Part shown: piece after piece, positions 1 to 8,513 of the stretch | How the letters are laid out: every line of letters starts with the position of its first letter | How positions within the stretch are numbered: position 1 is the stretch's first letter | DNA from: Spirulina major PCC 6313 | GTDB taxonomy: Bacteria > Cyanobacteriota > Cyanobacteriia > Cyanobacteriales > Spirulinaceae | Length of the DNA stretch: 64,000 bases | Assembly (NCBI RefSeq): GCF_001890765.1 | Contig: NZ_KV878783.1 | Coordinates: forward strand, 1,217,614 to 1,281,613 | Direction: 5' to 3' | Translations under genes and position numbers: made by a program | Notes under the pieces: generated by a model | Seen by the model: only the letters and a program-made list of their open reading frames with translations | Databases searched by the model: none | What the model was told of the DNA's origin: nothing

Positions 1-3000
1 GTGTATATCCCGGTGGTGGCTGACTGTTGGGAGGAGACTGAGGCGGCCCGGGAGGTGTTGATCCAGCAGGGGATTCAGTCGTTGCTGTGTGTGCCGATTA
101 TGGTGCAGGGGGAGTGTTTTGGGTTTGTGGGGTTTGATGCGGTGCGTCAGCAGCGTCAGTGGTCGGAGCAGGAGATTCAGGGGCTTCAGATCATGGGGGA
201 ATTGTTTGCGGGGGCGATTCAGCGACAGCGGACGGAGTTGGCGCTGCAAGAGAGTGAGGAGCGGTTTCGGAGTGCGTTTGATCATGCGGCGATTGGGATG
301 GCGATTGTGAGTTTGGAGAATCGCTTTGTCAAGGTGAATGCGGTGTTTTGTGAGATGTTGGGGTATTCGGAGCGGGAGTTGCGATCGCTGACGTTTCCGC
401 AGATTACTCACCCGGATGATCTCAGTGGGAATTTGCAGCAGCGGGAACGGTTGATGCGCGGCGAAGTCCAGAGTTATCAGCTTGAAAAGCGGTATCTGAC
501 GAAGCGACGGGCGGATATATGGGTGTTGCTGAATGTGGCCCTGGTGCGCGATCGCTCCGATCGCCCCCTTTATTTTGTGACGCAGATTCAAGATATCCGC
601 GATCGTAAATGGATGGAACAGGCCATCCAAGACCGAGAGCAACGCCTCCGCCGCATCACCGACACAATTCCGAGTGTGGTCTATGTCTATCATTTATTAC
701 CCAATGGTGAGCATTTTTTCTCCTTTGCCAGTTCTGAGACGGAGCACCTCCACGAAGTTTCAGCCCAGGCAATGTGTGATGATCCCAACACCATTTTTGA
801 TCTGATTGTGCCGGACGATCGCGATCACCTCAATGCCTCCATTGCCCACTCTGCTGCAACCCTAGAACCTTGGCAGTGTGAATATCGCATTCGCACCGCC
901 AGCGGCCGATTGAAATGGATACAAGGCACGGCTAAACCAGCCCGACAACCGGATCACAGCATTATTTGGTATGGAGTTTTAACCGAAGTAACGACTCTCA
1001 AAGAAACCGAAGCGGCGTTGCAAGAAAGTGAATCACGTCATCGAATGATGCTCGATGCGATTCCGGACTTGATGATTTTTATGGATGGGGATGGGGTGTA
1101 TTTGGGTAAGTTCCGATCGCGCCATAGTCGAGACTTGATCCCGCTCGCCCAGGATCATCAGTCAATGGGTAAAAGTATCTTGGATCTGTTGCCGCCGGAG
1201 ATCGCCCAACGCCAACTTGAGGCGGTTAAGGCAGCGATCGCCACCCAAACGGTACAAGTCTTTGAACAAGAACTCTGGTTCGAGGGTCAGCACATCTACG
1301 AAGAAGTCCGGATCATTCCCTATCACATCAACACGGCGCTCTTGATCATTCGGAACATTAACGATCGCAAGGAAGCCGAACTCGCCCTCCAACGCAGCGA
1401 AGCCAAAATGCGGGCGTTAATCAACGCGCTGCCGGATTTGTTGATCCGTATGCACCGGGATGGAACCCATCTAGAGATTCACAGTCCGACCACCTTTAAC
1501 ACTGTCGTGCCTTTGGCCGAGGCGATCGGCCGCAATATCCGGGATCTTTTGCCGCCAGAAATGGCCGAACAACGGTTAGCCTTCTGTGAGCGTGCCCTAG
1601 CAACAGGGGAAATTCAGCGTTATGAATTTCCGATCCAAGTCCAGGGTCAAGTGGCTTGGGAAGAGGCGCGGATTGTCCCCCTCAATGCCGATGAAGTGCT
1701 GATCGTAGTGCGAGATCTGACCCAGCGATATCAAGTGGAAGCGGCCCTGCGCCACAGTGAAGCGACGACCCGCGCTCTGCTCCAAGCCATTCCCGATATT
1801 TTGATTCAGTTGGATCGAGACGGCAATCGCCTCAACTTTTTTGCCCGCGACAATTTCCCGGTCTATAACCCGAACACGATTGCGATTGGGGGAAATATTC
1901 GGGATACGCTGCCGCCAGAGATTGTCCAAAAGCGGCTTGCCTGCATTGCAGCGGCTCTGGATACCGGGACGGTGCAAGTTGATGAATATACGCTGATCAT
2001 TGATGATGATTTGCGGTATCAAGAGGCGCGGTTTGTGCCGATTTTGGACAATCAAGTGCTGGTGATTGTGCGGGATGTTAGCGATCGCAAACGCTTTGAA
2101 CTCGAACTGCAACAGGCCAAAGATGCCGCCGAAGCCGCCAGCATCGCCAAAAGTCGGTTCCTCGCCAACATGAGCCATGAACTCCGTACCCCCCTCAACG
2201 CGATTTTAGGCTTTGCCCAGGTGATGGAGCGTGATGCAACCCTGAGTCCACACCACCAAGACAATCTCCAGATTATTCTCCGCAGTGGCGATCATTTGCT
2301 GTCGTTGATTAATAACATTCTGGATCTGTCCAAAATTGAAGCGGGTCACCTGACGGCCAACCCTGTCCCCTTTGATTTAATCAACCTGGTGCAGGCGGTG
2401 TATGATTTGCTGCACCATGCAGCGATCGCCAAAGGACTCCAGCTTGATCTCAGCCTTGATCCGCAAATCCCGCGCTATGTCTGTTCCGATTCCGTCAAAT
2501 TACGCCAAATCCTGATCAATCTCGTCAGCAATGCGATTAAATTTACAGCCCACGGCTCTGTCAGACTACAGGTAATCCCCTGCACCACCGAAACCCGACC
2601 CGATGATCTGTCATTTTTGATCGAAGATACCGGCGTTGGTATCCATCCCCATGAACAATCGAAAATTTTTGAGGCCTTTGAACAAACCACGGCTGGGCAG
2701 AACGTCCCCAACGGAACCGGCCTGGGCTTAACCATCAGTATGCGGTTTGTGGAATTACTTGGGGGTCGCCTGATGCTCTGTAGCGAACCGGGGCAGGGCA
2801 GTACCTTCTGTGTGACATTACCAATGCCCGCCACCGATGCCATTCTCCCCACCGAACAGGCTGAGATGCGACGGGTGCAAGGGATCGCGACAGACTGTAG
2901 CCCTCCCCGTCTGCTGGTTGTGGATGCGGATGATCTTGGCCGTCGTTTTCTGGTGGAACTGCTTTCTAGCATCGGGTTTCAACTCCAAGCCGCCGCCACC

Positions 3001-3561
3001 GCCCCTGATGCTCTGGCTCAATGGCAAACCCACCGCCCAGATCTGATCATGATCGATCTCGATGTGCCGGATGCGCTGACGACCATGGAACAGATTCGCA
3101 CTCAGGAAGCAGCGAACCCCACCGGGCAGCCGATGCCGATAATTGCCCTCACGGCCCATGCCTTTGAGCACGATCGCGAGGCTGCGATCGCCGCCGGTTG
3201 TGATGCATTTCTCCCTAAACCCTGCACCGAAGCAGATCTGCTCACGACACTCGCCTCTCATCTGAACATCATCTATACCTACAAATCCCCGGCCCCCAAA
3301 CCGTCCCAAGACCCCCTCCCCACACTTCAACCCAACGATTTTGAAGGTCTTCCCCTGGCGTGGGTACAAAACCTCAACAAAATGGCAATGCTCTGCTACG
3401 ACGTACAAGTGCATCAGTTGATCGCAGAACTTTCCCCCGACCACAATCGATTGCGCCAAATGTTGAGCCACCATGCCAATAATTTCGACATGGAGCCCAT
3501 CATCAACGTCACGCAACTCTATTTAGAGCAGTGTGGTGAGTCTTTGGATCAAGTAGATTGA
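1..3561 (+). CDS. Hybrid sensor histidine kinase, GAF-PAS(x5)-HisKA-HATPase-REC (5' end outside window)
   Basis: Open from base 1, so the N-terminus is missing. In order: the C-terminal part of a GAF domain (residues 1-78 of this fragment), five PAS repeats (about 85-205, 212-335, 345-460, 468-580, 588-700), a HisKA dimerisation domain with the H-box NMSHELRTPLNA (phospho-acceptor His726), an HATPase with N-box (about 835-848), the G1 motif DTGVGI and the GTGLGL box (about 906), then a receiver domain whose phospho-acceptor is Asp1019 in MIDLDVP. A short C-terminal tail follows. No membrane segment is seen, so a soluble multi-step phosphorelay kinase is inferred; the input signal is unknown. 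PAS3-5 resemble one another and probably arose by internal duplication. The TGA stop is supplied by the inserted 230-bp element at 3558; without it the protein would end one residue later in Glu-TAA instead of Asp-TGA. Confidence 0.93.
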   Translation: MYIPVVADCWEETEAAREVLIQQGIQSLLCVPIMVQGECFGFVGFDAVRQQRQWSEQEIQGLQIMGELFAGAIQRQRTELALQESEERFRSAFDHAAIGMAIVSLENRFVKVNAVFCEMLGYSERELRSLTFPQITHPDDLSGNLQQRERLMRGEVQSYQLEKRYLTKRRADIWVLLNVALVRDRSDRPLYFVTQIQDIRDRKWMEQAIQDREQRLRRITDTIPSVVYVYHLLPNGEHFFSFASSETEHLHEVSAQAMCDDPNTIFDLIVPDDRDHLNASIAHSAATLEPWQCEYRIRTASGRLKWIQGTAKPARQPDHSIIWYGVLTEVTTLKETEAALQESESRHRMMLDAIPDLMIFMDGDGVYLGKFRSRHSRDLIPLAQDHQSMGKSILDLLPPEIAQRQLEAVKAAIATQTVQVFEQELWFEGQHIYEEVRIIPYHINTALLIIRNINDRKEAELALQRSEAKMRALINALPDLLIRMHRDGTHLEIHSPTTFNTVVPLAEAIGRNIRDLLPPEMAEQRLAFCERALATGEIQRYEFPIQVQGQVAWEEARIVPLNADEVLIVVRDLTQRYQVEAALRHSEATTRALLQAIPDILIQLDRDGNRLNFFARDNFPVYNPNTIAIGGNIRDTLPPEIVQKRLACIAAALDTGTVQVDEYTLIIDDDLRYQEARFVPILDNQVLVIVRDVSDRKRFELELQQAKDAAEAASIAKSRFLANMSHELRTPLNAILGFAQVMERDATLSPHHQDNLQIILRSGDHLLSLINNILDLSKIEAGHLTANPVPFDLINLVQAVYDLLHHAAIAKGLQLDLSLDPQIPRYVCSDSVKLRQILINLVSNAIKFTAHGSVRLQVIPCTTETRPDDLSFLIEDTGVGIHPHEQSKIFEAFEQTTAGQNVPNGTGLGLTISMRFVELLGGRLMLCSEPGQGSTFCVTLPMPATDAILPTEQAEMRRVQGIATDCSPPRLLVVDADDLGRRFLVELLSSIGFQLQAAATAPDALAQWQTHRPDLIMIDLDVPDALTTMEQIRTQEAANPTGQPMPIIALTAHAFEHDREAAIAAGCDAFLPKPCTEADLLTTLASHLNIIYTYKSPAPKPSQDPLPTLQPNDFEGLPLAWVQNLNKMAMLCYDVQVHQLIAELSPDHNRLRQMLSHHANNFDMEPIINVTQLYLEQCGESLDQVD

Positions 3562-3787
3562 CGTACTCCCCCGCATAAATGACGGGGGATTCTGGGTTCA
3601 GACAGCAATTGCAGGCGTAGCCCGTCTTATATTGCCTCGCCCGATGGACAACGCCCTGCCCATACGGTGCTCACCCCGGAATTTTACTTCGCGCTAGCGA
3701 ACGCTTTTACTGTATCACCACCGAATCAATTCGGTTATTCGCTTATATCCCCCGAATAAAATTCAGGGGGCTTTACGCATCACGCTC
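3558..3787 (-). mobile_element. 230-bp non-autonomous IS200/IS605-type element, copy A
   Basis: A 230-bp unit that recurs at 15185-15414 in the opposite orientation with only about eight differences by eye. On its own (minus) strand it starts GAGCGTGATGCG directly after TTAC (complement of 3788-3791) and ends GTACGTCAA. Each end carries a hairpin: CCCCCTGAATTTTATTCGGGGG near the left end is written here only as its arms CCCCC/GGGGG, and CCCCCG...CGGGGG lies near the right end. Insertion 3' of a TTAC tetranucleotide with no target duplication and subterminal hairpins is the behaviour known for IS608-type elements. It has no coding capacity, so it would need TnpA in trans. Its right end resembles that of the tnpB element ending near 53563. 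Confidence 0.85.
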
Positions 3788-3797
3788 GTAAAAAAAA

Positions 3798-3871
3798 TCG
3801 GGATGACTGGATTCGAACCAGCGGCCCCTTCGTCCCGAACGAAGTGCGCTACCAAGCTGCGCCACATCCCG
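3798..3871 (-). tRNA. trnP-CGG: tRNA-Pro(CGG)
   Basis: Complete cloverleaf on the minus strand: acceptor stem CGGGATG paired with CATCCCG, D arm AGCGCAGCTTGGTAGCGC, anticodon stem CTTCG/CGAAG with loop TTCGGGA (anticodon CGG), and T arm with GGTTCGAATCC. The discriminator base is A and CCA is not encoded. A run of eight T residues follows directly and probably acts as the termination signal; the mobile element at 3558-3787 is inserted at the end of this run. Confidence 0.96.
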
Positions 3872-4001
3872 AAAATGAAGCTTTTCCACTATAGCATAGG
3901 GGTCTGGGTTTGGGACAAGGGGTGAATGTGGGGAATCCTTTGCGATCGCCCGCCCCCGGCCTCTACACTGTAAAGAAATGTAACCAAGCTGAGAGCAACC
4001 C

Positions 4002-5510
4002 ATGGCGAGAGATTTACGGGGCTTTATCCAACAACTCGAAGACCGCGGCCAACTGCGCCGCATCACCGCCCCCGTTGACCCAGAACTCGAAATCGCAGAA
4101 ATTTCCAACCGGATGCTCACCGCTGGCGGCCCCGGCTTGCTCTTTGAAAATGTCAAGGGGGCAAAATTTCCCGTCGCCGTCAATTTAATGGGCACAGTGG
4201 AGCGAATTTGTTGGGCGATGAACCGGGAAAACCTCGCCGAACTCGAAGACCTGGGGCGTAAGTTGGGGATGCTCCAACAGCCGAAGCCCCCGAAAACCCT
4301 CGCCCAGGGGGTTGATTTTGGCAAATTACTTTTTGATGTGGTCAAAGCCAAGCCGGGGCGCGATTTTTTCCCGCCCTGTCAGCAGGTGGTCATTGAAGAG
4401 GGTGATCTCGACCTCAATACCCTTCCCCTGATCCGTCCCTACAGCGGCGACGCGGGGAAAATCATCACCCTGGGGCTGGTGATTACGAAGGATGTGGAAA
4501 CGGGCACGCCCAATGTGGGGGTTTATCGATTGCAATTGCAGTCGAACAAGACGATGACGGTGCATTGGCTCTCGGTGCGGGGCGGGGCGCGACATTTGCG
4601 CAAGGCGGCGGAGGCGGGGAAAAAGCTAGAAGTTGCGATCGCCCTCGGTGTCGATCCCTTAATCATCATGGCCGCCGCCACGCCGATCCCCGTGGATCTG
4701 TCCGAATGGCTCTTTGCGGGACTCTATGGCAAAAGCGGGGTCAAGCTGGCCAAATGTAAAACCGTGGATCTCGAAGTTCCGGCAGACTCTGAATTTGTCC
4801 TTGAAGGGACGATCACCCCTGGTGAAATGCTCCCTGATGGCCCCTTTGGCGATCACATGGGCTATTACGGCGGCGTGGAAGATTCGCCCCTGATCCGCTT
4901 CCACTGCATGACCCACCGCAAAGATCCGGTGTATCTCACCACCTTCAGCGGTCGCCCGCCAAAAGAAGAAGCGATGATGGCGATCGCCCTCAACCGCATC
5001 TATACTCCAATACTCCGCCAGCAAGTCTCAGAAATCACCGATTTCCTCCTCCCCATGGAAGCCCTCAGCTACAAAATGGCGATTATTGCGATCGACAAAG
5101 CCTACCCCGGCCAAGCCCGCCGCGCCGCCCTCGCCTTCTGGTCAGCCCTGCCCCAATTCACCTACACGAAATTTGTCGTCGTCGTCGATCAAGACATCAA
5201 CATCCGCGATCCCCGTCAAGTGGTGTGGGCGATTAGCTCCAAAGTTGACCCCGTGCGCGATGTGTTCATCCTCCCCGACACTCCCTTTGATACCCTCGAT
5301 TTTGCCAGCGAAAAAATCGGCCTCGGCGGCCGCATGGGCATCGATGCCACCACGAAAATCCCCCCGGAAACCGATCACGCCTGGGGCGAAGTCCTCGAAT
5401 CTGACCCCGCCACAGCCGCCCAAGTGGATCAACGCTGGGCTGAATACGGCCTCGCCGATATCAACCTCACGGAAGTTGATCCCAATGTGTTCGGCTACGA
5501 AGTCCGTTAA
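4002..5510 (+). CDS. ubiD: UbiD family prenyl-FMN-dependent decarboxylase
   Basis: 502 residues, the usual UbiD length (about 490-500), starting MARDLRGFIQQLEDRGQLRR. The N-terminal NTP/FMN-binding half and the catalytic region with GPFGDHMGYYGG and GRPPKEEAMMA are both present, so the enzyme looks intact. Family knowledge: UbiD proteins decarboxylate aromatic or alpha,beta-unsaturated acids using prenylated FMN made by UbiX. In cyanobacteria the expected role is decarboxylation of the 4-hydroxy-3-polyprenylbenzoate intermediate of plastoquinone synthesis. The gene stands alone after tRNA-Pro and converges on the TOPRIM-like gene at 5530, leaving only about 20 bp between the stops. Confidence 0.95.
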   Translation: MARDLRGFIQQLEDRGQLRRITAPVDPELEIAEISNRMLTAGGPGLLFENVKGAKFPVAVNLMGTVERICWAMNRENLAELEDLGRKLGMLQQPKPPKTLAQGVDFGKLLFDVVKAKPGRDFFPPCQQVVIEEGDLDLNTLPLIRPYSGDAGKIITLGLVITKDVETGTPNVGVYRLQLQSNKTMTVHWLSVRGGARHLRKAAEAGKKLEVAIALGVDPLIIMAAATPIPVDLSEWLFAGLYGKSGVKLAKCKTVDLEVPADSEFVLEGTITPGEMLPDGPFGDHMGYYGGVEDSPLIRFHCMTHRKDPVYLTTFSGRPPKEEAMMAIALNRIYTPILRQQVSEITDFLLPMEALSYKMAIIAIDKAYPGQARRAALAFWSALPQFTYTKFVVVVDQDINIRDPRQVVWAISSKVDPVRDVFILPDTPFDTLDFASEKIGLGGRMGIDATTKIPPETDHAWGEVLESDPATAAQVDQRWAEYGLADINLTEVDPNVFGYEVR

Positions 5511-5529
5511 ATTCCCCAAACCCGTCTTG

Positions 5530-6240
5530 CTAAGGGGTGGGGCGATCGCAAATGTTCAAGATCATGGCCTCAAACTGTTCGGCTTGGGAACAGATTTGCT
5601 TAACCTGCTGCCATTGTTGGGTGAGGATTGGGGCATGAGTCCGGTATGCTCTCAGGTTCTTTTTAATGCGCTCGGCTTTGGGTAGCACTGCGAGGCCTGA
5701 TTCCACATTAGGATTACATTCAGCTTGGGCAAGAAGTGAATGAGTTTGATTTAGCAGAGCGGCTGCTAGCCAGGTTCCTGAAGATTGAGCCGGTAGGCAG
5801 AGGAGGGCGCGATCGCCCAGTTCTACCAGCCCTAACCAGCTTTTGATCACCATTTCCAACGCATCTACCGTATCAGACACCGGTGGACAGGACATCCCAC
5901 AGGGAAGTTGTGGCCAGGCATTGTCTTTTGCCCAAGTGACGACCGTACTACCACAGTCCGAATACTGCTTAAACGCGACATCGACATCGACATGAATGAT
6001 GAGTAGATCAAAATTCACTAAAGTAGGATCGTCATGCCATGGGCCACGATGTCGCTGATGGGCTTCGTAGCACCATTTCAGCACACCCCCCCAACCCCCT
6101 CCCAGCCTTGGCTGTGTCGATTCTGGTTGCAAGGGGATCATGATGAAAGGGTTGGATAAAATGGCGTTGAGGGCAGCGTGAATCACTTCATAATCTGTCG
6201 GCCCCTCGGCAACAAGGGCAATGCGGAATGCCTCAGACAT
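5530..6240 (-). CDS. TOPRIM-like protein (DUF4276-type), partner of AAA ATPase
   Basis: 236 residues. Two TOPRIM-type motifs are visible: an N-terminal acidic motif in VAEGPTDYEV and a DxD-type motif in IIHVDVDV. Such residues bind metal in OLD-family nucleases, in PARIS AriB (DUF4435) and in DUF4276 proteins; assignment to DUF4276 is by overall look and is not proven. The start overlaps the stop of the upstream ATPase gene by 8 bp, so the two are one translationally coupled operon. The pairing suggests a split OLD-like effector, with the ATPase as sensor and this protein as nuclease. A phage-defence role is inferred from architecture only; no experimentally known system is recognised here. 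Confidence 0.7.
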   Translation of the reverse strand: MSEAFRIALVAEGPTDYEVIHAALNAILSNPFIMIPLQPESTQPRLGGGWGGVLKWCYEAHQRHRGPWHDDPTLVNFDLLIIHVDVDVAFKQYSDCGSTVVTWAKDNAWPQLPCGMSCPPVSDTVDALEMVIKSWLGLVELGDRALLCLPAQSSGTWLAAALLNQTHSLLAQAECNPNVESGLAVLPKAERIKKNLRAYRTHAPILTQQWQQVKQICSQAEQFEAMILNICDRPTP

Positions 6241-7420
6241 TGGGCACGGCTCCTAAATGTCCCATCAGCCACAGACGAGAGAGGGGATATTGTTGATTGA
6301 GTTCCATCAGTTGGGGTGTGAGAGTGAGGCGATTAATCACGGTTTGACCCTTATTGTTACGCTCGACCGCAAATAGACGCACCTCAGGATCGGATAAGTC
6401 TAAACCATCTAAAGCAGCAGGGTTATGGACGGTGAAAAGCAGTTGTCGATCCAGAGCATTGTGTTTTAGCCAACCGGCGATCCGCGAGATCAGTGCCTTC
6501 AGTAAGCGGGGGTTGAGTGCCTGATCTAGGTTGTCAATGGCCAATATTTTAGGGGCTTGAGTTAGGAGACAAAGTAACGCGGTAAACAGTACATAAAGTG
6601 CGCCTTCGCTAGCATCATAGGCAGTGAGTTCGTTACGGCTTTTTTGCATGAAGCGATCGCTAAATTTCAAAATCTGCTTAGTCCGTGGCACTTTGGGTGA
6701 GAGCAGGTTCGCTCCGTAGCTAGTGGTTTCAATATCCACAACCCAATCAATGAGTTCTAAAACTTGCTCCAAAATAGCTTCACCTTGCTCTCCCTGAGAT
6801 TCCAAATGTTGCTGCAACATAGCGAACCCATGGGCCAGCTGTCCACCACTCAAACCCACGGGAAAACGAGATTGCTGGTCAGGCAAAATGCCGCGCAATG
6901 TGGGGGTATTTGGACAATAAATTGCAAAATCTTGGAGTTTTTGCATCAGTTGTGCAGCAGGGTTATCCATTGTCAAATTCACTAACTGTAAAGCCGCAAG
7001 TCCGGCTTGAGCATTCAGATTTTTCTTGTTACGAACTCCATCAGAAATGATGTCCGTTTTTCCATCATGAAGAACTTCGGTTTTATAAGACCAAGCGGGT
7101 TCAGGGGATTCAATAGGATTCAGTAAAGAAACGCGGTAAACAGCATTAGCTTCACTGGTTGCCTCAATCGTGATGTGGGGCGGAGTCCGCTCTGATGCAA
7201 ATGAGCTTTTGTACAATCGGGGCAACCCTGCCCGCACTCCCCGCCGCAATAAACTTTCATCATCAACTACGCCGTTGGCTGCTGCCCCCAACACCCCCAA
7301 GGCTTCGAGGAGGTTGCTTTTACCAACACCATTCGCCCCAATAAAGCTGTTAACGCGACCGAGTTTAAGTGTGGCATGATAAATGGATTTAAAACCTCGA
7401 ATGTCCACTTGGCGAATCAT
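6233..7420 (-). CDS. AAA family (OLD/SMC-like) ATPase
   Basis: 395 residues. N-terminal RGFKSIYHATLKLGRVNSFI and Walker A GANGVGKS (Lys34) are typical of AAA_21/AAA_15 proteins. The C-terminal half holds ASEGALYVL in the signature position, Walker B ILAIDNLDQALNPRL and the switch His in LLFTVHNPAAL. The residue after the Walker B Asp is Asn rather than the usual catalytic Glu; this may be a subfamily feature or indicate slow hydrolysis. No TOPRIM domain is fused; that role appears to be taken by the overlapping downstream gene. The promoter should lie in the AT-rich stretch 7421-7500. Function beyond DNA- or phage-linked ATP hydrolysis cannot be stated. Confidence 0.85.
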   Translation of the reverse strand: MIRQVDIRGFKSIYHATLKLGRVNSFIGANGVGKSNLLEALGVLGAAANGVVDDESLLRRGVRAGLPRLYKSSFASERTPPHITIEATSEANAVYRVSLLNPIESPEPAWSYKTEVLHDGKTDIISDGVRNKKNLNAQAGLAALQLVNLTMDNPAAQLMQKLQDFAIYCPNTPTLRGILPDQQSRFPVGLSGGQLAHGFAMLQQHLESQGEQGEAILEQVLELIDWVVDIETTSYGANLLSPKVPRTKQILKFSDRFMQKSRNELTAYDASEGALYVLFTALLCLLTQAPKILAIDNLDQALNPRLLKALISRIAGWLKHNALDRQLLFTVHNPAALDGLDLSDPEVRLFAVERNNKGQTVINRLTLTPQLMELNQQYPLSRLWLMGHLGAVPNV

Positions 7421-7680
7421 AGTGTAATTAATTATTATTAATCGGTTAAAGTCACGAGAGAACTATAGCCATTCTCTATGAAGGATAAATAGGCAAATGA
7501 TGAATAGAAAAGGGGGTTTATCTCACTTTTGTGATCACTTCAGATCACCCACCCCTACGCATCCGGGTCGGAGATTTTTGAATGTGTCCCGACCGAAAGA
7601 GGGGCGTGATTCTAAGATTCACAATTGATCAAGGATCACTATAGTCCAGATTTGGGATGAGATCACGGGACGATCGCACT

Positions 7681-8502
7681 TCAACGGGTGGTGAGTTCGA
7701 GGAGGAGACGCTGGATCATGAGGGTGTCTTGGGCGTTGGGGGTGAGGTGGAGATACTGTTGGAGATCGTGGCGGGCGGCGGGCCAGTGTTGGAGTTCGTA
7801 GTGGAGGAGGCCGCGGGTGCGGTGTTCGAGGGGATGATCGGGGAAGAGGAGGAGGATGCGATCGCAGCAGGCAATTCCCTTCGTAAACTCCGATTGATTG
7901 AGATAAATGTGCTTGAGATTATTCAACATCCGCGCCAAAAACAGTTTGGCGGTGACGGGTTCTAAAAAGTGGGTTTGGAGGGTAATCGGGCGTTGATAGA
8001 TTTGACTGAGGAGGGCTTCACAGTCTTGCTCAAAGAGGATTTCACCCCGATTAAAGGCATCGACAAAAATGCCCACCGCTTCAAATTCGGGGCGGATTAA
8101 AAAATGTCCTGGCATCCCGATCCCCACCATGGGAAAGTCGATGCGCTGGGAAATATCGAGATAAACGAGGGCGAGGGTGATGGGAATACCGAGGTGGCGA
8201 TCGAGTACGTCGTTGAGGAAACTATTGCGGGGGTCGTAGTATTGGTCGGTGTTGCCTTGAAATTGGTGCTCGGTGTAGAGGACGTGGTTAATCGCCTCGA
8301 TCACTTTCAAGGGGTAGGGGGTGGCGGGGAGGCGCGATCGCACTTCCGCCGCCAGGGTTTCAAGTTGCTCGTGACAGTGAGCCGGGTCGAGGTTGGGGTA
8401 TTCCTCTTGGGCGATCGCCAAGGCCGCAGCGGTGAGATCGATCATCGCCTCCGGTTTTTGCACCAGAGTTTGAAACCATTGCCGGGCCGGAACAAGCACC
8501 AT
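7681..8502 (-). CDS. SirB1 family transglutaminase-like/TPR protein
   Basis: 273 residues. The central region with NHVLYTEHQFQGN, DVLDRHLGIPITLALVYLDI and GIGMPGHFLIRP is diagnostic of the SirB1 transglutaminase-like domain. The C-terminal third (FLARMLNNLKHIYLNQSEF onward) carries two TPR-like helical repeats. SirB1 proteins are widespread in proteobacteria and cyanobacteria; a biochemical role is not established. Eleven bases separate it from the upstream ABC-F gene on the same strand, so the two are probably cotranscribed. Confidence 0.9.
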   Translation of the reverse strand: MVLVPARQWFQTLVQKPEAMIDLTAAALAIAQEEYPNLDPAHCHEQLETLAAEVRSRLPATPYPLKVIEAINHVLYTEHQFQGNTDQYYDPRNSFLNDVLDRHLGIPITLALVYLDISQRIDFPMVGIGMPGHFLIRPEFEAVGIFVDAFNRGEILFEQDCEALLSQIYQRPITLQTHFLEPVTAKLFLARMLNNLKHIYLNQSEFTKGIACCDRILLLFPDHPLEHRTRGLLHYELQHWPAARHDLQQYLHLTPNAQDTLMIQRLLLELTTR

Positions 8503-8513
8503 CGTGATCGCCC

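Noticed and set aside
6764-6900. LSGGQ in the AAA ATPase as an ABC signature
   Set aside because: It lies far before Walker B (near residue 190) and not in the signature position; the real signature region is ASEGALYVL.
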